Shown: positions 55,225-64,000, counted from the stretch's first letter. The stretch: DNA of 64,000 bases from Paenibacillus planticolens (GCF_013141725.1 NZ_WHNZ01000039.1:62001-126000), one strand, 5' to 3'. A program made the numbers and translations. Notes: generated by a model from the letters alone, not told the origin.

Positions 55225-57339
55225 TTATTCGATTTCTGAATCCAGTTCCAACCGGGTATGTATATCCATGCGTTTATCGCGATCCACATCGATCAGCACC
55301 GTATTGTAAGGCATCGAGGAACGCTGGTCGAGCGTTAATAACGTAGGCTCAGATAAGTAAGTATTAATGCCCAGATACGTATGCATATCCGCGTACATCC
55401 ACGGCTGCAGAACGATCAATTTGCCTTCGGTGTAGGCGGGCTTTTGGTCTTCGATAATCTGTTCAATCGTGAGACGCTGCGCATCAGTCCGCACCACTTC
55501 AGGCTTCAGCATAATGCAGAAGCAGTAAGGATTATCCCCGTACAATTGGGCAAAAAGCTGCCGCAGCTCCGACGTCTCCTGCATCTGCTTAAATTGGAAA
55601 TATTCAAGCAAAAACGGTTCAGAGCCCGTATAAATCTTCAGCATGTTAATTAAGCCCTCGCGAGTGCCGCGCAATTTATACAGCTCAGGCGCCTGCTTCA
55701 TCAGCTCCCTTAGCTTCTTCTCGCCCCATGCCTCATGATCCGTGATCGCCAGCCACCTGCCCAGCCATTCCAGATAAGTTCCCGATACCGCATCCGGATC
55801 GAAATGAGCGGAAATATGGTCGATTTTATCCTCCATATCATCAAAGAACGTGCTGAACATCGCCAAAAAACGCTCCAGAAAAGGGCTGTGCTCCTCATCC
55901 TGCTGATAAATCGGCGGCAAATACGCAATCAAGGATGTCCTTGGATAATAAACCCGCAGCTTTCTAATGAAAGGCGACTTTTGCTCGCTGCCGATCAGCT
56001 CCATTTTGAACCAAAGATAACGGCCCTTGGCATTCAACAGCGCATCTTTGGGATTAAGGATCGGCTCCGACCATAAATCGCGCGTAGCCGTCAGCTTTTC
56101 CCGCACGCCAATCTCCGGATCGGTCAGGTAGCTTGTATAGTTTACATAGTCGCCAGCAATCAGCCCTTCACTTTCATCCGAGGCAAAATAAGAAAAGCGA
56201 ACCTGCGTCTCTTCCGGAATGTCCGCTTCCAGGCGGATTTTGTGCCACTGCGTTTCCGTTTCCGTCGTATCCAGGTCTCCCGAAAAATAGACCGCCTCCG
56301 GCAATTGGGTCCCCTCAAGAAGCATCGTTCGGTCCCGAAGATCGAGCAAGCTAATCTGACCGCTGATCCGATCAAACACGTACAATCGGTTCCGGCTATC
56401 GTGCACCAGCGCATCCGTTCGACCCCGGAAGTTCGAAACTTTATCGAAAAACTCGCCATTTCCGCGATATTTCAGAATAAACCGCTCGGTCACCCCTTCT
56501 TGCTGCGCGTACCCGCTGTCCCCTATATAGAGATTATGATTCGTATCAATGGAAATGCCTGCAAAGCGTCCTTCCTGCTCCAGCTTAAAATACAACGTCT
56601 CCCGGCCGTCCTCATGGAACACGGTGACCGTTCTGAGATGCGTATCCAGCAACGCCAAAGTGCCATCTGCCGCAGCGGTAAAATATCGCCCATGCAGCGC
56701 AGAAACATCAACCGCTTCTTCCATTCGGTGGATGTCATGCTCATAGACGCGCACGACTTCGCCTGCGGAGTTCCACTGGAGGATGCCAATCCTGCCACCC
56801 TTGGGAACCTGCGGAGTTCCATTCATACCAACCGCAATATCCAACGGAACCGTCGTATAAAACGTTTGTTTACTTGCTAACTTTGAAGTGACGGAAAGCG
56901 GGTAGAGCTCCAATCCCTTCCAGTCGCCGACCGCCCACATCGTCTGTCCATTAGAGAGGGAGTACACAGCAATTCTGCGCTCCGTCGACCGCTCGCTGTC
57001 TGCAATGACCAGCAGATCCGACATGGAAGCCAGCTTCGCCCGGTGGCTGAACAGCCCATGCCCATGCCGAAACAACGACTCTAGATGACGGCTTTGCTCA
57101 TCATAAATCCACACATTCGAAGCCTCGTCCAGCAAAATCAGTTTCCGGCCGGCACCGACAGTCATCTCGTGAATCGGGTGAATGCCTTCCAACTCGTCCG
57201 TGCGAACGATGCGATGAATGCTGTACTTCTCGGTCTGCCGTATCGAAAGACCCGTTTCTTTCATATCGATGTTGGCTTCGCAGCCTTGCTCCCAGTCAAG
57301 CGGTTTATTCAGCGAAAAAAATGTTTGCCCATCCTGCAT
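55225..57339 (-). CDS. Phage tail protein I-like subunit with N-terminal propeller-like domain
   Basis: This 704-aa protein has two parts. Residues ~1-380 contain repeated beta blades (SNVWIYDEQSRHLESLF, DTNHNLYIGDSGYAQQ, SRNRLYVFDRISGQISLLDL), resembling an NHL/propeller fold. Residues ~470-640 carry the tail-protein-I pattern (YLPPIYQQDEEHSPFLERFL, GTYLEWLGRWLAI, APELYKLRGTREGLINMLKI), found in contractile injection-system baseplates. GAGGTGACGAACG precedes the ATG. It lies between the repeat-filled gap and the 561-aa gene. The propeller could bind a surface ligand or a tail fibre. Confidence 0.88.
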   Translation of the reverse strand: MQDGQTFFSLNKPLDWEQGCEANIDMKETGLSIRQTEKYSIHRIVRTDELEGIHPIHEMTVGAGRKLILLDEASNVWIYDEQSRHLESLFRHGHGLFSHRAKLASMSDLLVIADSERSTERRIAVYSLSNGQTMWAVGDWKGLELYPLSVTSKLASKQTFYTTVPLDIAVGMNGTPQVPKGGRIGILQWNSAGEVVRVYEHDIHRMEEAVDVSALHGRYFTAAADGTLALLDTHLRTVTVFHEDGRETLYFKLEQEGRFAGISIDTNHNLYIGDSGYAQQEGVTERFILKYRGNGEFFDKVSNFRGRTDALVHDSRNRLYVFDRISGQISLLDLRDRTMLLEGTQLPEAVYFSGDLDTTETETQWHKIRLEADIPEETQVRFSYFASDESEGLIAGDYVNYTSYLTDPEIGVREKLTATRDLWSEPILNPKDALLNAKGRYLWFKMELIGSEQKSPFIRKLRVYYPRTSLIAYLPPIYQQDEEHSPFLERFLAMFSTFFDDMEDKIDHISAHFDPDAVSGTYLEWLGRWLAITDHEAWGEKKLRELMKQAPELYKLRGTREGLINMLKIYTGSEPFLLEYFQFKQMQETSELRQLFAQLYGDNPYCFCIMLKPEVVRTDAQRLTIEQIIEDQKPAYTEGKLIVLQPWMYADMHTYLGINTYLSEPTLLTLDQRSSMPYNTVLIDVDRDKRMDIHTRLELDSEIE

Positions 57340-57520
57340 CGTTCGTCACCTCTTTTCTTTGGTCACACTATAGTCTCGGCGCTGCGTGGCGGAGGGTCTG
57401 CACCCAAGCCTCGGCGTGTGCCATATAAATCTCGCTCGTTCTCTCGGCGGGCTGTCAACTCAGGCACCGCTCCCCCTTCACGCTCGGAGAAAGAGCTGCT
57501 AACACCTCCACACGCAGCGA

Positions 57521-57711
57521 AAGGGAACTATGGTCCTCTATTTTCTCCAATTCGACCCAATTCGGCCATCGAGGGGAACTACAGGACGCTATTTAGCCGC
57601 TGCCGTGTAGTTTCATCCGATTTGGGTCCAAATAAGACCCTGTAGTTCCCCATTCCGCCCCAATTTGCAGCTATTCCCCAAAATAAGGGATCATAGTTCC
57701 CTTTCGTGCTC
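57521..57711. repeat. Four-unit inverted intergenic element, GGGAACTA family, tandem copy 1
   Basis: Units: forward at 57523 (GGGAACTATGGTCCTCTATT) and 57573 (GGGGAACTACAGGACGCTAT), reverse at 57631 (complement GGGGAACTACAGGGTCTTAT) and 57680 (complement GGGAACTATGATCCCTTATT). Unit 1 complements unit 4 and unit 2 complements unit 3, so a nested stem can form. Spacing is 50/58/49 bp. Confidence 0.88.
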
Positions 57712-57806
57712 CGACTCCCCCTGCATGCCCGTGGAATGTCTGCACTTCAAGCACCACTCCCCCTGCACTCTCAGCGGGACGGCTGCCAACACCCCACGCA
57801 CACCCA

Positions 57807-57997
57807 AAGGGAACTATGGTCCTCTATTTTCTCCAATTCGACCCAATTCGGCCATCAAGGGGAACTACAGGGCGCTATTTAGCCGCTGCCGTGTAGTTTC
57901 ATCCGGTTTGGGTCCAAATATGACCCTGTAGTTCCCCATTCCGCCCCAATTTGCAGCTATTCGCCAAAATAAGGGATCATAGTTCCCTTTCGTGCTC
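57807..57997. repeat. Four-unit inverted intergenic element, GGGAACTA family, tandem copy 2
   Basis: This is a 191-bp copy of 57521-57711, 286 bp downstream, with about five base differences. Partly similar flanking words (CACTCCCCCTGCA, AACACC...ACGCA) suggest a duplication of a ~286-bp unit. The 676-bp gap 57340-58015 holds no gene. Confidence 0.88.
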
Positions 57998-58015
57998 CCC
58001 GCTCCCGCTCCACGG

Positions 58016-60268
58016 CTACAAGTCGGTCTGACTAATCGTCTCCACCTCATGGTTGCCGGAATACACCAACGCATAAGGCGGTATGTGGATATCGCCGGCG
58101 CCATCCTTGTGAAAACCTGTGCCTTCGGCGTCCAGCCAAAGATCCTGCACATAAACCACACCTTTAACCCTGGAAATAACGCCGTATATATCGCCCTTGT
58201 ACACCGTTCGGCCAAAACGCCAGCCCTCCGATCCCTGACCATGATCCATAGGCTGAAGCAGCAGTCTTAACTCTTGGGTGATGCGGCGCTGTTCGTTTTT
58301 GTACTTCGGCTCCATGACCACCACAGCATGAACGGTGATTTTAATATATTCCGCCGGAATCACATGGAGCTCTGTCGTCAAAAGACGGTGCCGATCCAAA
58401 TGTCCCTTGATCGTCTGCAAAAATCCCTTGCTCGCCTTCGGCTTATCGCTCTCGCTGTAAGGCACAACCGCGACAGTCATCTGCGCCGGCGCTTTGACTT
58501 TGGGATAATCCCGCATGCCCGGCTTATACAGCGGAATAGCTTTCACCCGCGCGACGCGCAGACCCGGCGTCGCCTTCGCGATGCGCTCGTAGTCATCGCC
58601 GGTCACCGCCCGCGTCGGCATATCCAGCTCGCGCCGCACGCGCAGCTTGGCCTGCGTGAGCGTCTCCGCTTCCAGTCCGCCCCGCGCCGGAAACGGATTC
58701 GTCACGCTCACGCCGTGCTCCTCCGTGAAGCCGGTCACGAGGCCGTCCTTCACGTTGCCCCGCTCGCCCCCGCCCGCCTGCAAAGCCAGGAACCGAATGT
58801 TCGGCTCCACCGACTTAGGCGGGACAAGCCCCGCTTCGTTATTGCCGAAGCGGATCGTTCCAGCTTCAGCGTCGTAGACGTAATGCCTGTCCGTGGACTT
58901 CGAATTATCGAAGTCATCCACGGACTGCCAGTCGTCCCAGACGACGCTGTGGGACCCGCGCTGCAGGTATCCGACCTGCAGCAGCATGCTGCCGGGCTTG
59001 AACGTCCGGCCGCGCGCGACCTCAAAGGTCTGCCCGGGCAGACCTTTGCTGCCCCCGACATAACGGCCGTAGTCGAACTCGGCCGTATACGCAATGAGCC
59101 GCACCCGCTGCGCGCCTTGCGGCGGGATGCTGCCGTTCACCCCGTCGCCGAAGCGCAGACGGGTCGTGCGCCGGACCGAATCCTGCAGCAGCAGGCAGAC
59201 GAGATCGTCCGGTCCGTAGTCCTCCAGCTCGGCGACGATATGCCAGTCGCGCCAGCGCCCTTGCTCGTCCTGCACCTGCACCGTGTGCAGACCGTTATAT
59301 GCAAGATACGAGCTAACCTCGAAACGCTGATCCGGTTCGCCGGAAGAGTTGAAAGCCGTCACCTCGCTAAACGTTTCCTGCTCCGCCGCACGGACGCTGT
59401 TAAGGCTCACCTTCTCAATTTTGGGCGACAGCTCATAGCCGTCCTCCTCCAGTGTACAGCAGATCCAGTAGCGGCTGCGGTCATCCGCAGGATAAAGCGC
59501 CATTGGCATCATCTCCGAAGTAATGCGGAAACGCACTTCACCGCTCTGTGACAAATGCACCGTCGTGTCAATGACCCCTTCAACAGGCAGCCAGCTTTCA
59601 CTTTGCCCAGGCTGATCTTGCACCTGATCTTGTCTCGCACCAGCGAACGACCATCCTACCTTAGCGGACGAAATAATCGGCGTGGCCGCATCTTTTTGAT
59701 GACTTACACGGACCGGATAACGGTCGTACAGCTGAAAAGAGAGGGAGACCTCTGTTTCCACAGGCAGCGCCCGATCAAACCCGAGATACAGATGTGCTCC
59801 TTTAATCGCCTCTGCCCCAAACGCGTAATAGGCAATTTTCGCCTGATTATTCGAAGTGAAATCGCCGGCAGCCGTCTCCGTGCGCACCAGCACCTTTTCC
59901 AGCGTGGAAGAAACAAGCTGCACCGTGCGCAGCGTCTCGAAACGCTGATCCATCGCTTGCAGCGGCGTCCCCTTAGGGAGCACAAGCTGCTGCTGCACGC
60001 TAGAGAAGGCCACATCGCAAACAGCCGACACCGCTTCACGCGGACGAATGCCGAGCAGCTTCAAAAACTTCCGCTCATTCTTCTCCGTAACCCTGTTCAA
60101 ATAATACTGCTGCATCTCGGTCATCCAAGACATCAACTCCAGCAGCGTAATCCCCGGGTCATGCTCATTTTCATCCGTCCACTCGGGAAAAAGCTTCGGA
60201 ATCGACTTCCGCGCTTCCAGTACCATCTGTTCAAACATGCGGTCATCCAAATTAGGAATTGGCAGCAC
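58016..60268 (-). CDS. Baseplate J-like protein of the injection system (smaller)
   Basis: This 750-aa protein opens with NLDDRMFEQMVLEARKSIPK and EHDPGITLLELMSWMTEMQQ, typical of the TIGR02243 baseplate assembly family. The central part has the J-like pattern DYERIAKATPGLRVARVKAI and a C-terminal TELHVIPAEYIKITVHAVVV block. These proteins form the baseplate wedge of contractile tails. AAAGGAGG lies upstream of the GTG start. It follows the 1023-aa baseplate gene by 25 bp. A long repeat-filled gap then separates it from the tail-protein gene. Confidence 0.92.
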   Translation of the reverse strand: MLPIPNLDDRMFEQMVLEARKSIPKLFPEWTDENEHDPGITLLELMSWMTEMQQYYLNRVTEKNERKFLKLLGIRPREAVSAVCDVAFSSVQQQLVLPKGTPLQAMDQRFETLRTVQLVSSTLEKVLVRTETAAGDFTSNNQAKIAYYAFGAEAIKGAHLYLGFDRALPVETEVSLSFQLYDRYPVRVSHQKDAATPIISSAKVGWSFAGARQDQVQDQPGQSESWLPVEGVIDTTVHLSQSGEVRFRITSEMMPMALYPADDRSRYWICCTLEEDGYELSPKIEKVSLNSVRAAEQETFSEVTAFNSSGEPDQRFEVSSYLAYNGLHTVQVQDEQGRWRDWHIVAELEDYGPDDLVCLLLQDSVRRTTRLRFGDGVNGSIPPQGAQRVRLIAYTAEFDYGRYVGGSKGLPGQTFEVARGRTFKPGSMLLQVGYLQRGSHSVVWDDWQSVDDFDNSKSTDRHYVYDAEAGTIRFGNNEAGLVPPKSVEPNIRFLALQAGGGERGNVKDGLVTGFTEEHGVSVTNPFPARGGLEAETLTQAKLRVRRELDMPTRAVTGDDYERIAKATPGLRVARVKAIPLYKPGMRDYPKVKAPAQMTVAVVPYSESDKPKASKGFLQTIKGHLDRHRLLTTELHVIPAEYIKITVHAVVVMEPKYKNEQRRITQELRLLLQPMDHGQGSEGWRFGRTVYKGDIYGVISRVKGVVYVQDLWLDAEGTGFHKDGAGDIHIPPYALVYSGNHEVETISQTDL

Positions 60269-60293
60269 TTGTGCTCACCTCCTTTGATTATGA

Positions 60294-63200
60294 TTACAAA
60301 ACGTTCACGACCACCTTGTGCTTTCCGCTCACAATAATGCCGTGCGGAAGTGCCGGCAGGCGATTCACATCCAGCTCGACGCGCTCGCCGTCCTCCAGCT
60401 TATAGACCGTCATGTAGAGCTTCTCCACATGGCTGATCGTTCGTATCGTTTTGAGCAGCGCATAGAAAACCGAGGGATGAATCTGCTGGCCGATCGCCCA
60501 GCCCTTGCCATCGAAATTTCCTGTCAACGGATCCAGGAAGCGAGTAAGCTTCTCCACCGCCTGTATTTCCGTCGCGACAACAGCATCCATGCCTTCAACC
60601 GCCACGATAGCCGAAACGGATATTTCCATATACACCGGCTCGATGACTTGCAGCCGCTCCGGGAAAGCGACGAGACTGGAAGCCCGCTCGATGATATAGC
60701 GCTCGACTTGCTTTTTCAGTACAGGAAACGCAAGGCTTCCCTGCTGGCCTTCCTTCGGCAAAATGACGAGTGTCATCGCGCCGATCTCCTTTTGCATATA
60801 AACATTCCGGTTTGCGATGCAGCAGACTTTGGCGATGTTCGGATACGCTTCGCGAGCGAGCCATTCGTAATCTTTGGCCGATACCGCACGGTCCCGGTGC
60901 TTCAGCATTTCGGGTCCGCGCTGCAGGGCCGACTCCAGCTTCTCGGCTTCGCTGCCGCCCGAAGCCGGCTCCGGGTTGTACACCTCTCCAACGAATGCGA
61001 TAGAATCCTGCATCTGATTAATTTCCCGTGCGCCTACATTGCCGATTTGTCCCGCTGTAACCTGATACGTCACTTTCAGCTGCTCCAATCCGCCCTTGGG
61101 CGGGTGCATGCCATGAACGCCGTCGCCTACACGAATGCGGCCAAACGTACGGTCTATCATATAATGCCGGTCCCGGCTGCCCGAATCCGTCATGTGACGA
61201 ACGGGAGTCCACCGAACCCACAGCTGAAGCAGGTTGCCTTCCGAATCCCGGCTAATTTCCATCAGCGGCATTCCGGCTCTCTCGTATTCGGCGATCTCCT
61301 CTTCGGTGACAAACTCCGTTTCGTCGACCCATACTTCCTCGGACACAATACCGTTTCGGCTCAGTTGGTATTCAGTTTCTTCCAGTCCTCTGGCTTCAGG
61401 AACTTCCCCGATAATTGTCTCCTGCTGGAGGACTTGAACTGTGTTCATGTAGAGCCCATGAACGATAGGAACCTGAATCCGCCGCATCGTCTCATCATAC
61501 TTATCGTCGCGGTTTACGGCGCGAATCCAGAAGCCCTCTTTGCCAAACAACGATTCGTCGGCAAAATCGGAAGGGCCGACGAACTGCACAGGACCGCTCT
61601 GCGTCAAGCCGTTCGTTTCGTCGATCACCTTAAGCGGTGCCCATTCGGACGGATGTCCCGGCATTAAGCCGGCACGCAAATACTCCCATTCCAGCAGCGG
61701 CAAATCCTGCTCGGCGAAACGCTGCTGCTTCACCGAAACGTAGAGTGAAATAGGGCCTTTTACAGGCGGCGAATCGAAACATAAGTGCAAAGCCGGATGA
61801 CTGCCTTCCAACGGCTGAAACGGCTCAAAACCGCCCTCCAGCTGCCTGCCGTGACGGGTTCGATCCTCAAACACCGTATTATTCAGCGCCAAACACCGCT
61901 CAGCAGGATAGAGGCGATCCTCATACGCATACGTCAGCGAGACGTCATCCATCCATGGGGATAAATAAACCGCCTGCGCCACATACGCATTTTCGATATG
62001 CAGAATCCGCGCTCTAATCCAGTGGTTTTCGTTGCCGTTCACATAAGTAGCTTCGAGATCAAGCGGACAGCGAAAACGAATGTCCTTGCGCACTTTCTGC
62101 TCCTGCGGGTAATAAAACAGCTTCTCCGCTTCTTTTCCCGCCTCAAGACGCACCCAGGTTGTCCCGTTCCAATACTCCCAAGCGACCTGCAGCACCGTAA
62201 CATGGATGACGGGCGGCTTATCAAATTTGGATTTTTTCATGACCATTTTCCAATCGATATTTTCCGTCAATTCCGCTCCAAAACGGTTCTGAACCGCCGA
62301 AAGCCCAAAGCTCAGCTTGATGTCGCCGTCCTTTTTCGTGAACACTTCCTGACTCCCGATATAAAAAGAGCCGTAGAGCGCAAACTGATCGCCAAACGGA
62401 TAAAAACCGCCTGGATCCGCAGCAATATCATTGTAAAACATAAGATCCGGCCGAATGCCGCCCCTTCCCAAACTGTCGACGTAATCCGTTTTGAACGCAA
62501 TATGGTCCATGGACAGCCGGCTATCCGCCAGCGTTTTCCCACCGCTCAGAAGAGGCTTCAAACGGCACTGAATCCAGCGTCCCGCCCTACTGCCAACTTC
62601 CCTCTCGGCAAGCTCCCCATCCTGATCTTTCGACAGAATCACTCGATTGCCCTTGGCCTCTACTTGGTCAAAAGCCATCCAGCCGTCCGCAGTAGCATAC
62701 AGCCACTCGGTTAGTTGAGGGTCTGCCAGTTGGCTGGACATGGCCAGCTCTTCGAACCGCCTTTTGGAGTTGCGGAATTCGATTTCGATACGCGCCGTAC
62801 GGTTCAAGGTGAAGAGAGCGCTGTGTTCCAAGAAAATGGCATGCTCCTGCAAGTTATCGCCCTCCAGGCCGAAAAGCGCCGTCGGAGCTGCCAAACCTTG
62901 CCGGGAAGCCGTCAAAAACTGCTCCGCAATGCGAATAATCTTGTCCTGTTTACGGCTTGTCACATAAACATCCGTTATCAGGGCAGGCGTCAACAGCGTG
63001 CTGCGCGCGGTTTCATATAACAAATTGCCGCCTTCGGTTGCAGCCGCAACCTGTGTGCCGGCGGATATAAACACCGGCTCCTTCGTGCCTTCGTTCAGCG
63101 CAAAAGTCAGATAACTGCTGGCCGGTCTTGCCGGAAGCAGCGTGATATCGAACATATTGAGGAACGAAATAAGATTTTTCGTCGGAACACGGTTCAAGCG

Positions 63201-63365
63201 CTTGATATTATCATGAAACATATCCGCAAACATGAGAAACAAGGCCGAACCCGGGTCCGGGTTCTCAGGCGTAAACCGCCATTCCGGCGTATAGTACGGC
63301 GCCATTTGCCTCATCTGCGCTATGAGATCAGGTATTTCTCTGGGATCAATTTTGGGAGGTTGCAT
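60294..63365 (-). CDS. Baseplate J-like protein of the injection system (larger)
   Basis: This 1023-aa protein opens MQPPKIDPREIPDLIAQMRQ with PENPDPGSALFLMFADMFHD, the standard N-terminus of large baseplate wedge subunits of Afp/PVC-like systems. The C-terminal third carries a second J-like pattern (VSAKDYEWLAREAYPNIAKV, LQVIEPVYMEISVSAIVAVE). It is one of two related wedge proteins in the operon, as in known extracellular injection systems (Afp11/Afp12 pair). AGGAGGTGAAGC precedes the ATG. It starts 55 bp after the gp25-like gene. Confidence 0.92.
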   Translation of the reverse strand: MQPPKIDPREIPDLIAQMRQMAPYYTPEWRFTPENPDPGSALFLMFADMFHDNIKRLNRVPTKNLISFLNMFDITLLPARPASSYLTFALNEGTKEPVFISAGTQVAAATEGGNLLYETARSTLLTPALITDVYVTSRKQDKIIRIAEQFLTASRQGLAAPTALFGLEGDNLQEHAIFLEHSALFTLNRTARIEIEFRNSKRRFEELAMSSQLADPQLTEWLYATADGWMAFDQVEAKGNRVILSKDQDGELAEREVGSRAGRWIQCRLKPLLSGGKTLADSRLSMDHIAFKTDYVDSLGRGGIRPDLMFYNDIAADPGGFYPFGDQFALYGSFYIGSQEVFTKKDGDIKLSFGLSAVQNRFGAELTENIDWKMVMKKSKFDKPPVIHVTVLQVAWEYWNGTTWVRLEAGKEAEKLFYYPQEQKVRKDIRFRCPLDLEATYVNGNENHWIRARILHIENAYVAQAVYLSPWMDDVSLTYAYEDRLYPAERCLALNNTVFEDRTRHGRQLEGGFEPFQPLEGSHPALHLCFDSPPVKGPISLYVSVKQQRFAEQDLPLLEWEYLRAGLMPGHPSEWAPLKVIDETNGLTQSGPVQFVGPSDFADESLFGKEGFWIRAVNRDDKYDETMRRIQVPIVHGLYMNTVQVLQQETIIGEVPEARGLEETEYQLSRNGIVSEEVWVDETEFVTEEEIAEYERAGMPLMEISRDSEGNLLQLWVRWTPVRHMTDSGSRDRHYMIDRTFGRIRVGDGVHGMHPPKGGLEQLKVTYQVTAGQIGNVGAREINQMQDSIAFVGEVYNPEPASGGSEAEKLESALQRGPEMLKHRDRAVSAKDYEWLAREAYPNIAKVCCIANRNVYMQKEIGAMTLVILPKEGQQGSLAFPVLKKQVERYIIERASSLVAFPERLQVIEPVYMEISVSAIVAVEGMDAVVATEIQAVEKLTRFLDPLTGNFDGKGWAIGQQIHPSVFYALLKTIRTISHVEKLYMTVYKLEDGERVELDVNRLPALPHGIIVSGKHKVVVNVL

Positions 63366-63420
63366 CGCTCAGCTTCACCTCCTCTCTTGCACGTATCGTC
63401 ATCGTTTCCGCTGCCTCTTT

Positions 63421-63822
63421 CTATTTGGAGCCTTCATATAAGTAAAAAGGATACACTTGGTTAAACAAGTTATTGGTCGTACGCACCAGATAGGAAATGC
63501 GAATCATCACTTTCCCCGGATCGTCCGCCTCCGGCACGGCTTTCACTTCCACTTCATGAACCCTCGGCTCCCAGTTCCGGATCGCCTCTTTAATATTGCT
63601 TTCGAGCAAATGCAGCGATGTATCGTCCGTTAAGCCAAAAATAAACTCCTGCACGCCGCAGCCGAAGCTCGGACGCATGACCCGCTCTCCCTGTGTAGTG
63701 CCCAAAATAACGCGGATCGCTTCAGCGATGTCTTCTTCATACTCGGACATCCGAATTCGCCCTGTTGCAGGGTCAACCTGAATCGGGAATTTCCAGCCTC
63801 GCCCCAAAAATGCTTCCGACAC
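63421..63822 (-). CDS. gp25-like baseplate wedge protein
   Basis: This 133-aa protein has the gp25/W pattern: GRGWKFPIQVD, EEDIAEAIRVILGTTQGERV, MRPSFGCGVQEFIF, and IRNWEPRVHEVEVKAV. It links the tail tube/sheath to the wedge in contractile systems. A GTG start at 63822 is preceded by GGGGGAG. It begins 17 bp after the stop of the spike gene and matches the usual family length. Confidence 0.95.
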   Translation of the reverse strand: MSEAFLGRGWKFPIQVDPATGRIRMSEYEEDIAEAIRVILGTTQGERVMRPSFGCGVQEFIFGLTDDTSLHLLESNIKEAIRNWEPRVHEVEVKAVPEADDPGKVMIRISYLVRTTNNLFNQVYPFYLYEGSK

Positions 63823-63839
63823 CCGGACACGCTCCCCCG

Positions 63840-64000
63840 TTAGTTGATTTTGACCATACTGCCTTTAATATTAATGATGCCGTCTGATTTCAAATCCAGT
63901 GTGGCCCCTGCCTTGAGCGCCATCGTCGCAGACGCTTCTATGTTAATTTGCGTTGATTTAATTTTGATTTCTTTCGAGCTTTCAATCGCGACATCGCCTT
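63840..64000 (-). CDS. C-terminal end of the baseplate spike protein (VgrG/gp5-like), 5' part outside window
   Basis: Only the last 53 codons are visible (GDVAIESSKEIKIKSTQINI onward, ending NIKGSMVKIN). The repeating alternating pattern (IKIKSTQINIEASATMALKA, then TLDLKSDGIINI) is that of a triple-stranded beta-helix or PAAR-tipped spike stem as in VgrG and T4 gp5. The order spike, gp25, J, J is the conserved order of contractile injection systems. Confidence 0.85.
   Translation of the reverse strand, partial: GDVAIESSKEIKIKSTQINIEASATMALKAGATLDLKSDGIINIKGSMVKIN

Noticed and set aside
58274..61667. 425- and 449-codon plus-strand ORFs opposite the baseplate genes
   Set aside because: Both are complementary shadows; the minus-strand proteins carry conserved baseplate motifs.
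53506..64000. Interpreting the right-hand region as a prophage
   Set aside because: Only baseplate-type genes are visible, in eCIS-like order and with no integrase, lysis or capsid genes; this remains open until the sequence to the right is seen.

Overview
The window looks like chromosome of a Paenibacillus-type Firmicute. Signs of this are strong AGGAGG-type ribosome sites with frequent GTG/TTG starts, three CUT1 sugar-uptake systems of the MsmE or LplA/LplB/LplC type with no ATPase gene beside them, YesM/YesN and YesS-like regulators, SLH, cohesin and dockerin surface proteins, a YhcN/YlaJ sporulation lipoprotein and a bacterial nitric oxide synthase. Most genes lie on the minus strand. No tRNA, rRNA, CRISPR array or insertion sequence was recognised.

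Layout. 1-9.1 kb: a double-kinase hybrid sensor, a BTAD/SARP-type response regulator, a secreted dockerin protein and a cohesin protein cut by the left edge. 9.2-16.3 kb: RarD-like transporter, then a two-component pair upstream of a sugar-binding lipoprotein and a permease ORF that joins both membrane subunits. 16.3-17.4 kb: a gene-free stretch of structured repeats and a 36-bp minisatellite. 17.4-23.2 kb: pirin, small unknown and NOS operon, an ABC-F gene behind a leader-peptide attenuator, and a TauE-like exporter. 23.2-36.5 kb: phosphodiesterase-like protein and GH35 beta-galactosidase, AraC and membrane AraC regulators, an Lpl-type importer, a DeoR repressor and a DUF4091 (GH123-like) enzyme. 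36.7-41.3 kb: metallophosphoesterase, DMT transporter, a TetR/MFS efflux pair with matching operators, and YhcN. 41.5-53.1 kb: a second Lpl-type importer next to a very large GH42-like/SLH surface enzyme, now a pseudogene, and a divergent membrane AraC regulator. 53.5-64 kb: the 3' half of a contractile injection system operon (spike, gp25, two baseplate J-like proteins, tail protein, a terminal unknown), cut by the right edge.

The main theme is sensing, import and breakdown of polysaccharides at the cell surface, each importer having its own regulator and hydrolase. The least explained structure is a set of intergenic elements of about 180 bp. Three sequence families (cores TTGTACTTTGTACAA, GGGAACTAC and GGACACC) mostly share one geometry: four ~20-bp units spaced about 50/58/50 bp, arranged so that the outer and the inner units can pair. 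Seven copies were found, two of them as a tandem duplication inside the injection-system operon. Decay is also visible: a nonsense codon and a one-base frameshift in the surface enzyme, and two apparent fossils of amino-acid ABC transporter genes lying beside these repeats.
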